64,000 bases of DNA from Amycolatopsis coloradensis (GTDB lineage Bacteria > Actinomycetota > Actinomycetes > Mycobacteriales > Pseudonocardiaceae), in the NCBI RefSeq assembly GCF_001953865.1, contig NZ_MQUQ01000003.1, forward strand, positions 633,917 through 697,916, written 5' to 3'. Under the pieces are notes generated by a model. That model was not told the origin of the DNA, did not search any database, and saw only the letters and a list, made by a program, of their open reading frames with translations. Below are positions 49,253-57,651 of this stretch, piece after piece. Within the stretch, counting starts at the first letter, position 1; the number at the start of each line of letters is the position of its first letter. The translations under genes and the position numbers were made by a program.

Positions 49253-49947
49253 TACGCGGCCAACCTCGTCGCGATCAGGCCGTCGCGGATGGAGACGGTG
49301 CGCGGCATGGCTTCGGCGAGTTCAAGGTCGTGGGTCACCACGATCACCGCGGCGCCGCTTTCGGCGGCGGCCGCGAGCAGCGCGTCCATGGTGGCGCGGC
49401 CGGTGCGGGTGTCGAGCGCGCCGGTCGGCTCGTCGGCGAAGATCACCTTTGGCCGGTGCGTCAGCGCCCGTGCGATCGCGACGCGCTGCGCCTCACCGCC
49501 GGAAAGCTCACCGGGGCGGCGCTTCTCCTTGCCCTCGAGGCCGAGCTTCGCCAGCCATTCGCGGCCCGCTTCGATGGATTCCTTGCGGCCCTTGCCACTC
49601 AGCAGCGACGGCAACGCGACGTTCTCCTCGGCGCTCAATTCGGCGACGAGCATCCCGGACTGGAACACGAAGCCGAACTCGGTGCGCCGCAGTTCGCTGC
49701 GCTTGCGCTCGTTGAGCTGGTCGACACGCTGTCCGGCGAGGAAGATCTCCCCGGAGTCGGCGCGGAGGATCCCGGCGAGTACGTGCAGCAGGGAGGTCTT
49801 GCCGGAGCCGGAGGGCCCGACGATGGCGACCGCGTCACCCGCCTGGATGTCGATGTCGATCCCGGCCAGCGCGTACTGCGTGCCGTACCGCTTCACCAGC
49901 CCACGCCCGGCGAGTACCGGCTGCCCTGTCCACTGTGGATCTACCAC
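49252..49947 (-). CDS. MacB/LolD-type ABC ATP-binding protein
   Basis: A 231-residue ATPase with Walker A GPSGSGKTS (about 41-49), LRADSGEIFLAGQRVDQLNE after it, signature LSGGEAQRV (about 142) and Walker B VIFADEPTGALD (about 163). It is the energy subunit of the permease encoded immediately downstream. It is divergent from the histidine kinase gene, with a palindromic intergenic region that could let the response regulator act on both. Confidence 0.92.
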   Translation of the reverse strand: MVDPQWTGQPVLAGRGLVKRYGTQYALAGIDIDIQAGDAVAIVGPSGSGKTSLLHVLAGILRADSGEIFLAGQRVDQLNERKRSELRRTEFGFVFQSGMLVAELSAEENVALPSLLSGKGRKESIEAGREWLAKLGLEGKEKRRPGELSGGEAQRVAIARALTHRPKVIFADEPTGALDTRTGRATMDALLAAAAESGAAVIVVTHDLELAEAMPRTVSIRDGLIATRLAA

Positions 49948-50053
49948 CGTGATTCTCCCTAGTCAGTCACTTGTGTTCCGCTTCGGGGAAGAGCTTCGCG
50001 GTGAACCACCTGTGTCCACTTCGGGCAGACGGCCAGTGCTGATCACCCGCGCA

Positions 50054-50069
50054 TCGGCCGATCGGCCGA
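50054..50069. promoter_or_regulatory. 16-bp palindrome in the divergent ABC/kinase promoter region
   Basis: TCGGCCGATCGGCCGA is fully self-complementary and is also a tandem repeat of the palindrome TCGGCCGA; a related GGTCGGCC follows at about 50083. It lies 59 bases before the kinase start codon and 107 before the ATPase start codon, a plausible operator for the NarL-type regulator. Confidence 0.5.
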
Positions 50070-50127
50070 GGAGGGTCGGGCCGGTCGGCCAAGGTGCGGA
50101 CGACGGTGGATCCTCTACCGTCACGGT

Positions 50128-51912
50128 GTGACAGTAGGTCCATCCCAGAACAAGTTCTACGCACGCGCGGGCTCGCTCGCGCGCCGCCTCGGCATGCCCA
50201 CCGTCGTACTGCTGGCCGCGCTCGCCTTCGACCTGTTCTTCGTGACCGACGCCGCGCTCGACGACACGGGCCCTCGCGGCATCGACCTGCTGCTGTTCCC
50301 CGGCATCTTCGGGATGGTGTTCTGCGCGCTCTGGGCACAGAAACGGGCCGCCGTGGCCGCCGTCGCGGCTTCGGTCGTGCTGGTGGCCTACACGCTGGTC
50401 GTCCGGTACTTCACCATCCCGACCTACTCGAGCGTGCTCGCCCACCTGTCCATCACCGAGGTGGTGGCGGGGGTGGAGATCCTTTTCTACGCGGCGCGCC
50501 GGACGCGTCCCGGCGTCGCGGCCGCCGTGATCTCCGGCCTGGTGCTGGCCACCCTGACCGCGGTTTCCGGCCGGTACACCTACAACTACTACAGCGGCGG
50601 CTCCGGCGGCACCATGGCGCAGGCGCTGCTGTTCGGCGGCATCCTGCTGGGCGGCACGCTGGTCTTCGCGATTCCGGGGCGCGACCGCACGGCGAATCCG
50701 AAAAGCTACGAGAAGCTGCAGAAACTCAACAAGCTGGTGATGGGCCAGTGGCCGCTCATCGGCATGCTGGGCATCGCGCTGATCTTGGAATTCGGCTTCA
50801 CCTACGCCAGCGGGGCGCACGGCTTGCCCATCCTGGTCTGCTCGATCGCCGCCGCGATCATCGCGGTCGCCGCGCCACGGCGACCGGCCGACGCGATCAT
50901 CGCGCTCGCCGCCGCCATGGTGCTTTCCACGCTGGTCACCCCGTTCCTCCGGCTCGGCTACGACTACCCGCTGCCCGGCGGCGTGCCGGGGACACAGATC
51001 GTCGCGGGGATGGGTGTGGTCGTCGCGCTGGTCCGCGCGGTCGGGCCCGCCAAGGCCATGCCACGGCTCGCGGTGCTGTCCGGAGTCGTCGCGGTTTCCT
51101 CGATCCTCAACACCAAACGGCCGACTTCCAGGCTGATGACGGACCCCGACGACATCGCCGGGTACGCGGTCATGGCATTACTGCTGCTCGGCATCGCGGT
51201 GGCGGTCGGCGCGGCGCTGCGCTCGCGGGATTCGGAACGCACTCAGGTCATCCAATCGGCGATCAGCGACGCGCAGACGTCGGAGCGGATGGCACTCGCG
51301 CGCGAACTGCACGACGTCGTCGCGCATCACGTCACCGGGATCGTCGTGCAGGCGCAGGCGGCGAAACTGATGGGCGAGAAGAACCCGCGGGTCGCGGTCG
51401 AGGCGATGGGCCGGATCGAGGACGCCGGGGTGGAGGCGCTCGCGGCGATGCGGCGGCTCGTGCGGAGCATGCGCGGCGACGCCCCGGCCGGGAGCAGCGA
51501 GTTCAGCGAGCAGGCCACCACCGACCTCGCCGCCGACCTGCGGGCGCTGATCGAACGGTCGAACCACGGCGTGAAGACGTCGATGAGGCTCGAACTGCCG
51601 CCGAACGTGCCGCACGAGGTCGGGCGGTCGGCGTTGCGGCTGGTGCAGGAGTCGCTGACGAACGTCGGCAAGCACGCGTCCGGCGCGAAGGAGACGCTGG
51701 TCATCGCCGAGGTGTCCGGAACGGAACTACACCTCCAGGTGACCGACGACGGACGCGAGCAGGAGCACCGTCCGGCCGGTGGGTCGGGCGGCTACGGTCT
51801 GATCGGGATGCGCGAACGTGTCGCCCTGCTGAACGGCAGGCTTTCCGCCGGGCGGGCGCCGGGCGGCGGATGGCGCGTCGAAGCGTGGCTACCACTTGAA
51901 GGAGAAGAGTGA
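50128..51912 (+). CDS. Sensor histidine kinase, NarL-type (HisKA_3), large membrane domain
   Basis: A 594-residue kinase with about ten N-terminal hydrophobic segments (about 20-360), unusually many for this family. It is followed by the dimerisation helix with phospho-accepting His in RELHDVVAHHVTG (about 394) and an ATP-binding domain (LRLVQESLTNVGKHASGAKE, YGLIGMRERVALL). The GTG at 50128 lies in a GTCAC-GGT-GTGAC inverted repeat. It is coupled to the response regulator gene by a four-base overlap. The multi-helix domain resembles sensors of membrane stress or cell-envelope drugs (inference). Confidence 0.92.
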   Translation: MTVGPSQNKFYARAGSLARRLGMPTVVLLAALAFDLFFVTDAALDDTGPRGIDLLLFPGIFGMVFCALWAQKRAAVAAVAASVVLVAYTLVVRYFTIPTYSSVLAHLSITEVVAGVEILFYAARRTRPGVAAAVISGLVLATLTAVSGRYTYNYYSGGSGGTMAQALLFGGILLGGTLVFAIPGRDRTANPKSYEKLQKLNKLVMGQWPLIGMLGIALILEFGFTYASGAHGLPILVCSIAAAIIAVAAPRRPADAIIALAAAMVLSTLVTPFLRLGYDYPLPGGVPGTQIVAGMGVVVALVRAVGPAKAMPRLAVLSGVVAVSSILNTKRPTSRLMTDPDDIAGYAVMALLLLGIAVAVGAALRSRDSERTQVIQSAISDAQTSERMALARELHDVVAHHVTGIVVQAQAAKLMGEKNPRVAVEAMGRIEDAGVEALAAMRRLVRSMRGDAPAGSSEFSEQATTDLAADLRALIERSNHGVKTSMRLELPPNVPHEVGRSALRLVQESLTNVGKHASGAKETLVIAEVSGTELHLQVTDDGREQEHRPAGGSGGYGLIGMRERVALLNGRLSAGRAPGGGWRVEAWLPLEGEE

Positions 51913-52559
51913 TCCGGGTATTGATCGCCGACGACCAGGACATGGTGCGGATCGGCTTCCGGATGATCCTGGACAGCCACGACGACATCGAAGTGGTCGC
52001 CGACGTGGCGGACGGCGTCTCGGCGGTGGCGAAGGCACGCGAACTGCGCCCGGACGTCTGCCTGCTGGACATCCGCATGCCCGGGATCGACGGGCTGGAG
52101 GTCACCAAGCAGCTGGCCGGACCGGACGTCGCCGATCCGCTGAAGGTGGTGGTGGTCACGACCTTCGACCTCGACGAGTACGTGCACACCGCGCTGCGGA
52201 ACGGTGCGAGCGGGTTTCTGCTGAAGGACGCCGGGCCCGCGCTGCTGATCGAGGCGGTGCGCGCGGCCGCACGCGGGGACGCGCTGGTCTCACCGCAGAT
52301 CACCGTCCGGCTGCTGAAGCATTTCGACGGCGGGACCGTGAAACGCGACGTCGTCCCGCCTTCGGAGCCGCTGACCGCGCGGGAGCTGGACGTGGTCAAG
52401 GCGGCCGCGAAGGGATTGACGAACACCGAGATCGGGGCCGAGCTGTTCCTGTCGCTGTCGACGGTGAAGACGCATCTGGCGTCGGTGCAGGGCAAGGTGG
52501 GTGCGCGGAACCGGGTGGAGATCGCGGCCTGGGCGTGGCGGAGCGGCGTAGTGGACTGA
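51909..52559 (+). CDS. LuxR/NarL-type response regulator
   Basis: A 216-residue regulator with receiver motifs LIADDQ, phospho-acceptor Asp in VCLLDIRMP (about 53), and FLLKDAG. The LuxR helix-turn-helix (about 155-205) reads LTARELDVVKAAAKGLTNTE, then LSLSTVKTHLASVQ. GTG 51909 overlaps the kinase stop (GTGA), with GAAGGAGAAGA upstream. The probable target is the divergent FtsX-type ABC pair, a common arrangement. Confidence 0.94.
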   Translation: MIRVLIADDQDMVRIGFRMILDSHDDIEVVADVADGVSAVAKARELRPDVCLLDIRMPGIDGLEVTKQLAGPDVADPLKVVVVTTFDLDEYVHTALRNGASGFLLKDAGPALLIEAVRAAARGDALVSPQITVRLLKHFDGGTVKRDVVPPSEPLTARELDVVKAAAKGLTNTEIGAELFLSLSTVKTHLASVQGKVGARNRVEIAAWAWRSGVVD

Positions 52560-52573
52560 CTTAAGCTCCTTTC

Positions 52574-53881
52574 ATGCAACGCCGTTTCCACGCTCCTGTC
52601 GTTCTCCCCGCCGACCCCGCCTGCTCGTTGCTGCGTGACGCCGTGGTCGACGTGGACGAGGCGGGGCGTGTCGCCCATGTCGGTCCCCTGTCCGGGGCTC
52701 CCGAAACGTCCGCTCCCGTGACTCGGTTGAGCGGTCTCCTCCTGCCCGGGCTGGTGAACGCGCACGCGCACAGCCCGATGACGCTGCTGCGCGGGATGGG
52801 CGGCGATCTGCCGCTGCTGCGGTGGCTGACCGAGATCATCTGGCCGACCGAGGCGAAGCTGAAGCCCGCCGACATCCGCGCCGGCATGCTGCTGGGCTCG
52901 GTCGAGATGCTGCGGCACGGTGTCACGACCAGCGCGGAGATGTACTTCGAAAGCGAACAGCTCGCCGACGCGGTGCTCGCCACCGGCGGCCGGGTGATCC
53001 TGGGCCCGCCGATCATGGAACTGCCGGGGATGGACTGGCGCGCGATGCTGAAGGGCATCGAACGCTGGATCGACACCGACGGTCTCCGGTTCGGCCCCGG
53101 CGAGCGGATCGAGGTCGGCTACGGGCCGCATTCGGCGTACATGCTGAACGTCGAAGCGCTGCGCGCGACCGCGGAATCGGCGGCCGAACGCGGTGCGCTG
53201 GTGCAGATCCACGTGGCTGAGGCGGCGCTCGAAGACGTCAAGCAACGCGAAGAGCACGGCTCGGTGCCCGCACTGCTGGAGAAGGTCGGGATGCTGCGGG
53301 GCCGGACGCTGGCCGCGCACGCCGTCCACCTGTCCGACGAGGACATCGCCCTGTTCGCCACGCGCGGCGTCGGGATGGCGCACTGCCCGGGCTCGAACGC
53401 GAAGCTCGCTTCGGGCATTGCGCGGGTGACAGACCTTCGGAAGGCAGGCGTCGCCGTCGGGCTGGGCACGGACGGCCCGGCGTCGAACGACGACATCGAC
53501 CTGTGGGAGGAGCTGCAGCTCTCGGCGATGTTCGCACGGCTGGCGACCGGCGAATCAACCGTGCTGACCGCCGCCGACGCCTTCCTGCTCGGCACCCGCG
53601 GCGGCGCGGACGCGCTGGGCCGGACCGACATCGGCGCGCTGGAAACCGGCCGGTGGGCAGACATGGTGCACGTCGACCTCGACGACCCGGCCTTCGCGGC
53701 GGGCGTCGACGTCCCGGACGAGCAGCTGCTCTCGAACCTCGTATGGGCCGCGGGCTCGCGCCGGGTGCGCGACGTGTGGGTGGCGGGCGAGCAGGTCGTC
53801 GGCGACGGCGAATCCCTGCGCGTGGACCGCGCGAAGGCGCAGGCGGAAGTCGCCGAAACCTCAGCACGGCTGCGCTCTTAA
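52574..53881 (+). CDS. Amidohydrolase of the MTA/SAH deaminase - chlorohydrolase type
   Basis: A 435-residue metal-dependent hydrolase. Metal ligands are visible as NAHAHSP (HxH, about residue 62), the His in VQIHVAEA (about 215), the His in LAAHAVHL (about 251) and the Asp in GLGTDGPASNDD (about 300). This is the subtype III amidohydrolase layout of 5-methylthioadenosine/S-adenosylhomocysteine deaminases and triazine hydrolases. It deaminates a purine- or triazine-like ring; the exact substrate is not clear. It begins 14 bases after the response regulator gene, so it may be co-transcribed. Confidence 0.88.
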   Translation: MQRRFHAPVVLPADPACSLLRDAVVDVDEAGRVAHVGPLSGAPETSAPVTRLSGLLLPGLVNAHAHSPMTLLRGMGGDLPLLRWLTEIIWPTEAKLKPADIRAGMLLGSVEMLRHGVTTSAEMYFESEQLADAVLATGGRVILGPPIMELPGMDWRAMLKGIERWIDTDGLRFGPGERIEVGYGPHSAYMLNVEALRATAESAAERGALVQIHVAEAALEDVKQREEHGSVPALLEKVGMLRGRTLAAHAVHLSDEDIALFATRGVGMAHCPGSNAKLASGIARVTDLRKAGVAVGLGTDGPASNDDIDLWEELQLSAMFARLATGESTVLTAADAFLLGTRGGADALGRTDIGALETGRWADMVHVDLDDPAFAAGVDVPDEQLLSNLVWAAGSRRVRDVWVAGEQVVGDGESLRVDRAKAQAEVAETSARLRS

Positions 53882-53981
53882 CTCACCTACGCAGCCCCCC
53901 ACCCATCCCAGGGGGCGGCCCCAGGGCCAGTCTATCGGGGGTTTGAGGCCGGGACCGGGGAAAGTGCTGGTCGGGGTGGAG

Positions 53982-54011
53982 TTGTCCACAACGGGGTGGG
54001 GCTGTGGACAA
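53982..54011. promoter_or_regulatory. Inverted pair of DnaA-box-like sites
   Basis: TTGTCCACA (53982-53990) and its complement TGTGGACAA (54003-54011) face each other 12 bases apart. This nonamer is the actinomycete DnaA box. It lies in a non-coding gap with no dnaA or dnaN nearby, so it is not the origin; it could titrate DnaA or be an operator. Confidence 0.5.
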
Positions 54012-54090
54012 CTGGGGCTGGAGTTGGTGGCGCGAAAGTGGCGTTGGGGACAGGCGGGGCGGGGAATCCGCCGCGGAGTGAGCTGGAGTA

Positions 54091-54137
54091 CTGAAGGCCA
54101 CCGTTGAGACGTTGAACGTCTCAACGGTGGCCTTCAG
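54091..54137. terminator. Large perfect hairpin in the 53.9-54.5 kb gap
   Basis: Arms of at least 20 bases (54091-54110 and 54118-54137) pair perfectly and can extend into the 7-base centre. The outer stem reads CTGAAGGCC/GGCCTTCAG, like the E2 and pckG hairpins. It is about 210 bases from the amidohydrolase stop codon, so what it terminates is unclear. Confidence 0.7.
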
Positions 54138-54160
54138 GACATGCGGGCGCGGCCGAATGT

Positions 54161-54486
54161 CGAGGTTGGGACGCTCAGGGGCACCAATGTGGCATTGGGT
54201 GCGTTGAGTGCCCCTGATGTGGCATTCGGTGCACAAGGCTGAGCGGCTGGCATCCCATGAGCGCGAGAGCGAACGGAGCCAATGTGGCATTGGGTGCGTT
54301 GAGTGCTCCCGATGAGGCATTCGGTGCACGAAGCCTGAGCGACTGGCACCCCACGAGAGCGAGAGCGAACGGAGCCAATGTGGCATTGGGTGCGTTGAGT
54401 GCCCCCGATGAGGCATTCGGTGCACAAGGCCTGAGCGACTGACACCCCACGAGAGCGAGAGCGAACGCCGAGGTTGGGACGCTCAG
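54161..54486. repeat. Three-copy ~96-bp tandem repeat flanked by 18-bp direct repeats
   Basis: Near-identical units begin at 54184, 54279 and 54375 (periods 95 and 96). Each starts with the small palindrome CCAATG-TGG-CATTGG and contains a related half-copy (GATGAGGCATTCGGTGC). The array is bounded by an exact 18-base direct repeat at 54161-54178 and 54469-54486. A period of 96 keeps a 32-codon frame open on the minus strand, but one unit is 95 bases and no start or ribosome site supports a protein. The rest of 53882-54522 holds no gene that I can support. Confidence 0.85.
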
Positions 54487-54522
54487 CGTCACCCATGTGG
54501 CAGCGGGGGCAGAAAAGGCGAG

Positions 54523-55209
54523 CTAGACCAGGCCTCGTGGGCGGAGAGTCACGTCCGTAGGGTGGGCGTCGGCGGTCGCGGAGACGGCGGCGAGGACGGC
54601 GGCCGCGACGGATTCGGGGCGTAGGAAGCGGTCCGGCTCGTATGAGCGGCCTTCGTCGGCGATGATCGCCTGCTGCATCTCGGTGTCGGTACGGCCAGGG
54701 TAGATCGACGTCACCCGCAGTGTGGTTTCTTCGTCCCGCAACGCGTCGGCGAAGGCGCGGACAGCGAATTTGCTCGCCGCGTAGGGACCCCAGCCCGGAC
54801 GCGCGTTGTGCCCGGCACCCGAGTTGATCACGACGACGTGGCCCTTCGCGGCACGCAGCGCGGGCAGCAGCTGACGGGTGAGCGTGACGATCGCGAGCAC
54901 GTTGACCTCGAAGTTCGCCCGCCAGTCGGCGTCGGTGGCGGTTTCGACCGTGCCGAGCCGCGCGACGCCCGCCGAGTGCACCAGCACGTCCAGTTCGCCG
55001 AATTCGGCGGTCGCCGCTTCCAGTGCTTCGGCGTCGGTCAACTCGACCGGCCACGCCCGGGCGCCGGGCAGCGTGGCGACGAGTGCGCCGAGCGCGTCGG
55101 CGTCGCGGCCGCCGAGCAGCAGCCGGTGCGTGGGAGCGAGTGCGCGGGCGACCGCGGCGCCGATGCCACGAGTGGCGCCGGTGACGAGAGCGAGGGGAAG
55201 ATCAGCCAT
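54523..55209 (-). CDS. Short-chain dehydrogenase/reductase
   Basis: A 228-residue classical SDR with cofactor motif VTGATRGIGAAVARAL, a GGRD turn after strand 2, HSAGVARLG (NAG-type motif), and a catalytic set with Ser in VVINSGAGHN and YxxxK in YAASKFA. The YPGRTDTEMQ loop is typical of the oxidoreductase subgroup. ATG 55209 is chosen; the frame extends upstream into the AftB-like gene in another phase and is not coding. The substrate is unknown. Confidence 0.9.
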   Translation of the reverse strand: MADLPLALVTGATRGIGAAVARALAPTHRLLLGGRDADALGALVATLPGARAWPVELTDAEALEAATAEFGELDVLVHSAGVARLGTVETATDADWRANFEVNVLAIVTLTRQLLPALRAAKGHVVVINSGAGHNARPGWGPYAASKFAVRAFADALRDEETTLRVTSIYPGRTDTEMQQAIIADEGRSYEPDRFLRPESVAAAVLAAVSATADAHPTDVTLRPRGLV

Positions 55210-55223
55210 GCCGTCCACGCTAG

Positions 55224-56948
55224 TCACCCGCAGGCGACCGGCACCGACGCCACCCGCGGGAACCGCACGGAACCCCTGGTGAACGACCCGATGAGGTTGT
55301 CCGCGAACCGTCCCGCCGTCAGCGGGTCCCGCACCGAGGCGTCGATCGCGACGATCTCCGGGCAGCTGAGCGCCAGCCGCGCGGCGGCGACGTCCTCGGC
55401 GCGGACCGGGCCGCCCTCGGCGATCGGGAGTCGCGCCGCATTCGCCAGCTCCCAGACCGGCGGCAGCCATTTCTGGTGCCCGGCACGGCCGTTGGGGAGC
55501 GACGTCGAATGCGCGGCGAACGGATTGGCGAGACCGTAACCGTCACGCAGCCGCGTTTCGAGCGGGATCAGCAGGCCGAGGGCACCCATGCTGTCCGCGG
55601 CGACGGTCACGTACGGCCGGTCCGTCGGGTACGCGTACCACCGCCGGGTCGAGTAGTCCTGGATCAGCACCGCGGGCTCTTCGACGGCGCGGATGGCGTC
55701 CAGCGTCGCGGGCATCGACGGATGGTCGGCGTAGTCCTCGGCCAGGACCGGATGTTCGTGCCCGGTCGAGCGAGACCAGAACGCCCGCTCGTCGGTGACG
55801 CCGACGGCACGCGGCGCGGCGGAGTACGGCGGCCGCAGCGATCCGGCGGCCACGATCGCCCAGACGCCGACGACCAGGAGGAGGACCGTCGTCGCTCTGG
55901 TCAACGGCAGGGCCAGCACGGGCAGCAGCAGGCAGAACAGCGCCGGGAGCAGCATGCGCCCGTGCATGAAATCCCCGCCCACCCGGATCGCGTACAGCGA
56001 CAGCAGCACCGCGCCGACGATCGGGACCGCGGTGAGCACCAGGAAAGTTTTGTCCACAGTGGACGCGAAGACGGTGGTCGCGACCGCGAGAACCAGTAAC
56101 GGGAGCCACAGCCAGTACGGCTGAACGAGATCGACCAGGTACGCCAAGCCGCGAGCCCAGTTCGCCTCCGACGCCTCCTTGACCAACGCGGTGTTCGGCG
56201 TCAGCAGGCCGTAGTAACCCATCCGGAACACCTGATACGCCAACGGAAGCGCGGCCGCCACGGCCAACAGGCCCAGCGCGCCACGACGTCCCGGGCGCAC
56301 AAGCACAAGCAACGCCACCAACGCGACACCGCTGAAAAGCGCGAGATCCGGCCGCACCAACGGCCCCAGCCCGGCGACCAGTGCAACCGGCCAGGTACGC
56401 GGTCCGTCCACCGTGGACGTACGGCGGACGAGCAGCCACCAGGTTCCGCCCAGCCACAAGGTGATCAGGCCGGTCTCCAGACCGGACGTCGCGAAGTCGC
56501 GGAACGGCGGCAGCGCGCAGACCATCAGTGCCCCGGCGGGCGCGAGGCCGTGGAACGCCAGTGGCTGGTAGAGCCGACGGGCGCCGTCCAGGCCGAAGAA
56601 CAGCCCGGCGACCGAGAAGACCAGTCCGGTGACCACGGAGATCCACTCGAGCGGCACTCCCGGTATCAGGCCGAGAACGCTCAGTATCGCTGTCCACAAG
56701 GGACTGGTGTTGGTCTCGACCCGCTCGCCGATGTTGAACACCGGACCGTTGCCCGCGAGGATCTGGCGGACCGTCCGCAACACGATCAGCCCGTCGTCGC
56801 TCATCCAGCGGCGGCGCCAGCCGAGGTCGGCGTAAACCACCAGGACCAGGCCGAACCCGGACCACGTCCAGGTCGAGGGCCGCCGGAACCAGGCGCGCGA
56901 AGGCCAGGCGGGCGTGTTCTCACCCGTGGTCGTACTCGTTTGTGCCAT
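55224..56948 (-). CDS. aftB: Arabinofuranosyltransferase-like membrane glycosyltransferase (AftB type)
   Basis: A 574-residue GT-C type enzyme with about nine to ten membrane helices and a soluble C-terminal region. The first extracytoplasmic loop carries the acidic pair RRWMSDDGLIVLRTVRQILA, followed by GNGPVFNIGERVETNTSPLW, a block characteristic of AftB. AftB adds the terminal beta-1,2-arabinofuranose of arabinogalactan and lipoarabinomannan from decaprenyl-phosphoryl-arabinose. The ATG at 56948 is preferred over one nine codons upstream, though no strong ribosome site decides it. The gene marks an arabinan-containing wall. Confidence 0.8.
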   Translation of the reverse strand: MAQTSTTTGENTPAWPSRAWFRRPSTWTWSGFGLVLVVYADLGWRRRWMSDDGLIVLRTVRQILAGNGPVFNIGERVETNTSPLWTAILSVLGLIPGVPLEWISVVTGLVFSVAGLFFGLDGARRLYQPLAFHGLAPAGALMVCALPPFRDFATSGLETGLITLWLGGTWWLLVRRTSTVDGPRTWPVALVAGLGPLVRPDLALFSGVALVALLVLVRPGRRGALGLLAVAAALPLAYQVFRMGYYGLLTPNTALVKEASEANWARGLAYLVDLVQPYWLWLPLLVLAVATTVFASTVDKTFLVLTAVPIVGAVLLSLYAIRVGGDFMHGRMLLPALFCLLLPVLALPLTRATTVLLLVVGVWAIVAAGSLRPPYSAAPRAVGVTDERAFWSRSTGHEHPVLAEDYADHPSMPATLDAIRAVEEPAVLIQDYSTRRWYAYPTDRPYVTVAADSMGALGLLIPLETRLRDGYGLANPFAAHSTSLPNGRAGHQKWLPPVWELANAARLPIAEGGPVRAEDVAAARLALSCPEIVAIDASVRDPLTAGRFADNLIGSFTRGSVRFPRVASVPVACG

Positions 56949-57001
56949 GATCCCGCCTGACTCGGTTGCGTGCACTGGAGGTCAGGTCCGTGACCCGCGA
57001 G

Positions 57002-57619
57002 TCAAACCGTCTTGGCGAGTAAGCACGATTGCGGTTGCTTCCTCCCTTCCATGGCCAGGCGGGCGGTGACCTCGAACCCCGCCTCGCCGAGCAGGCCGAC
57101 GACCCTTTCGGGCCGCAGCAAGTAGGCGTCGTAGGAGACCGGGTGGCCGTACGCCCTCTCCGGGCTGAGGCGCTCGTCGCCGACGTGGAAACCGACCAGC
57201 AGACGCCCGCCGGGAACGAGCACGCGGCGAAACTCCGCGAACACCGCCGGAAGCTCCTCCGGCGGCAGATGGAAGATCGACCACCAGGCGACGAGACCGC
57301 CCAGTTCACCGTCCGGGAGGTCGAGCGCGGTCATCGATCCGACGACGAACCGCAGGTCAGGGTACTGACGGCGCGCGACGTCGATCATTTTCGGCGACAA
57401 GTCGACACCGGCGGCATCGAGCCCCAGCGCCGCCAGGTGGGCCGTGACGTGCCCCGGCCCGCAGCCGACGTCGGCGACCGGACCGCGTACCTGTTCGGCG
57501 AACGCGGCCAGCATCGCTCGCCCGACCGGGTCCTGGCGGAAGAGCTGTTCGACCAAGACCGCGTAGTCCTCGGCGACGGTGTCGTAGGACTCGCGGGTGG
57601 CATCGAGGTGAGTGGTCAC
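57002..57619 (-). CDS. Class I SAM-dependent methyltransferase
   Basis: A 205-residue methyltransferase with motif I VADVGCGPGHVTAHLAALG, an acidic residue after strand 2 (GVDLSPKMI), motif II-like LGGLVAWWSIFHLP, and LVPGGRLLVGFHVGD. The substrate is unknown. GTG 57619 gives a normal N-terminus (VTTHLDATRESYDTVAEDYA); no strong ribosome site is seen. It lies 53 bases from the AftB-like start codon in the same direction. Confidence 0.9.
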   Translation of the reverse strand: MTTHLDATRESYDTVAEDYAVLVEQLFRQDPVGRAMLAAFAEQVRGPVADVGCGPGHVTAHLAALGLDAAGVDLSPKMIDVARRQYPDLRFVVGSMTALDLPDGELGGLVAWWSIFHLPPEELPAVFAEFRRVLVPGGRLLVGFHVGDERLSPERAYGHPVSYDAYLLRPERVVGLLGEAGFEVTARLAMEGRKQPQSCLLAKTV

Positions 57620-57651
57620 GATGGGCGACGCTAGCGGCACCCACCGACAAT

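Noticed and set aside
53900-54020. Replication origin
   Set aside because: Only two DnaA-type boxes are present, without dnaA, dnaN, an AT-rich unwinding region or a larger box cluster.
54184-54470. CRISPR array
   Set aside because: Units are contiguous, about 96 bp and nearly identical, with no unique spacers and no cas genes in the window.
54134-55054. Minus-strand frames with repeated HRMPH.GHSTHPMPHW peptides
   Set aside because: They arise from the 96-bp DNA repeat. One unit is 95 bases and shifts frame, and no start or ribosome site is present.
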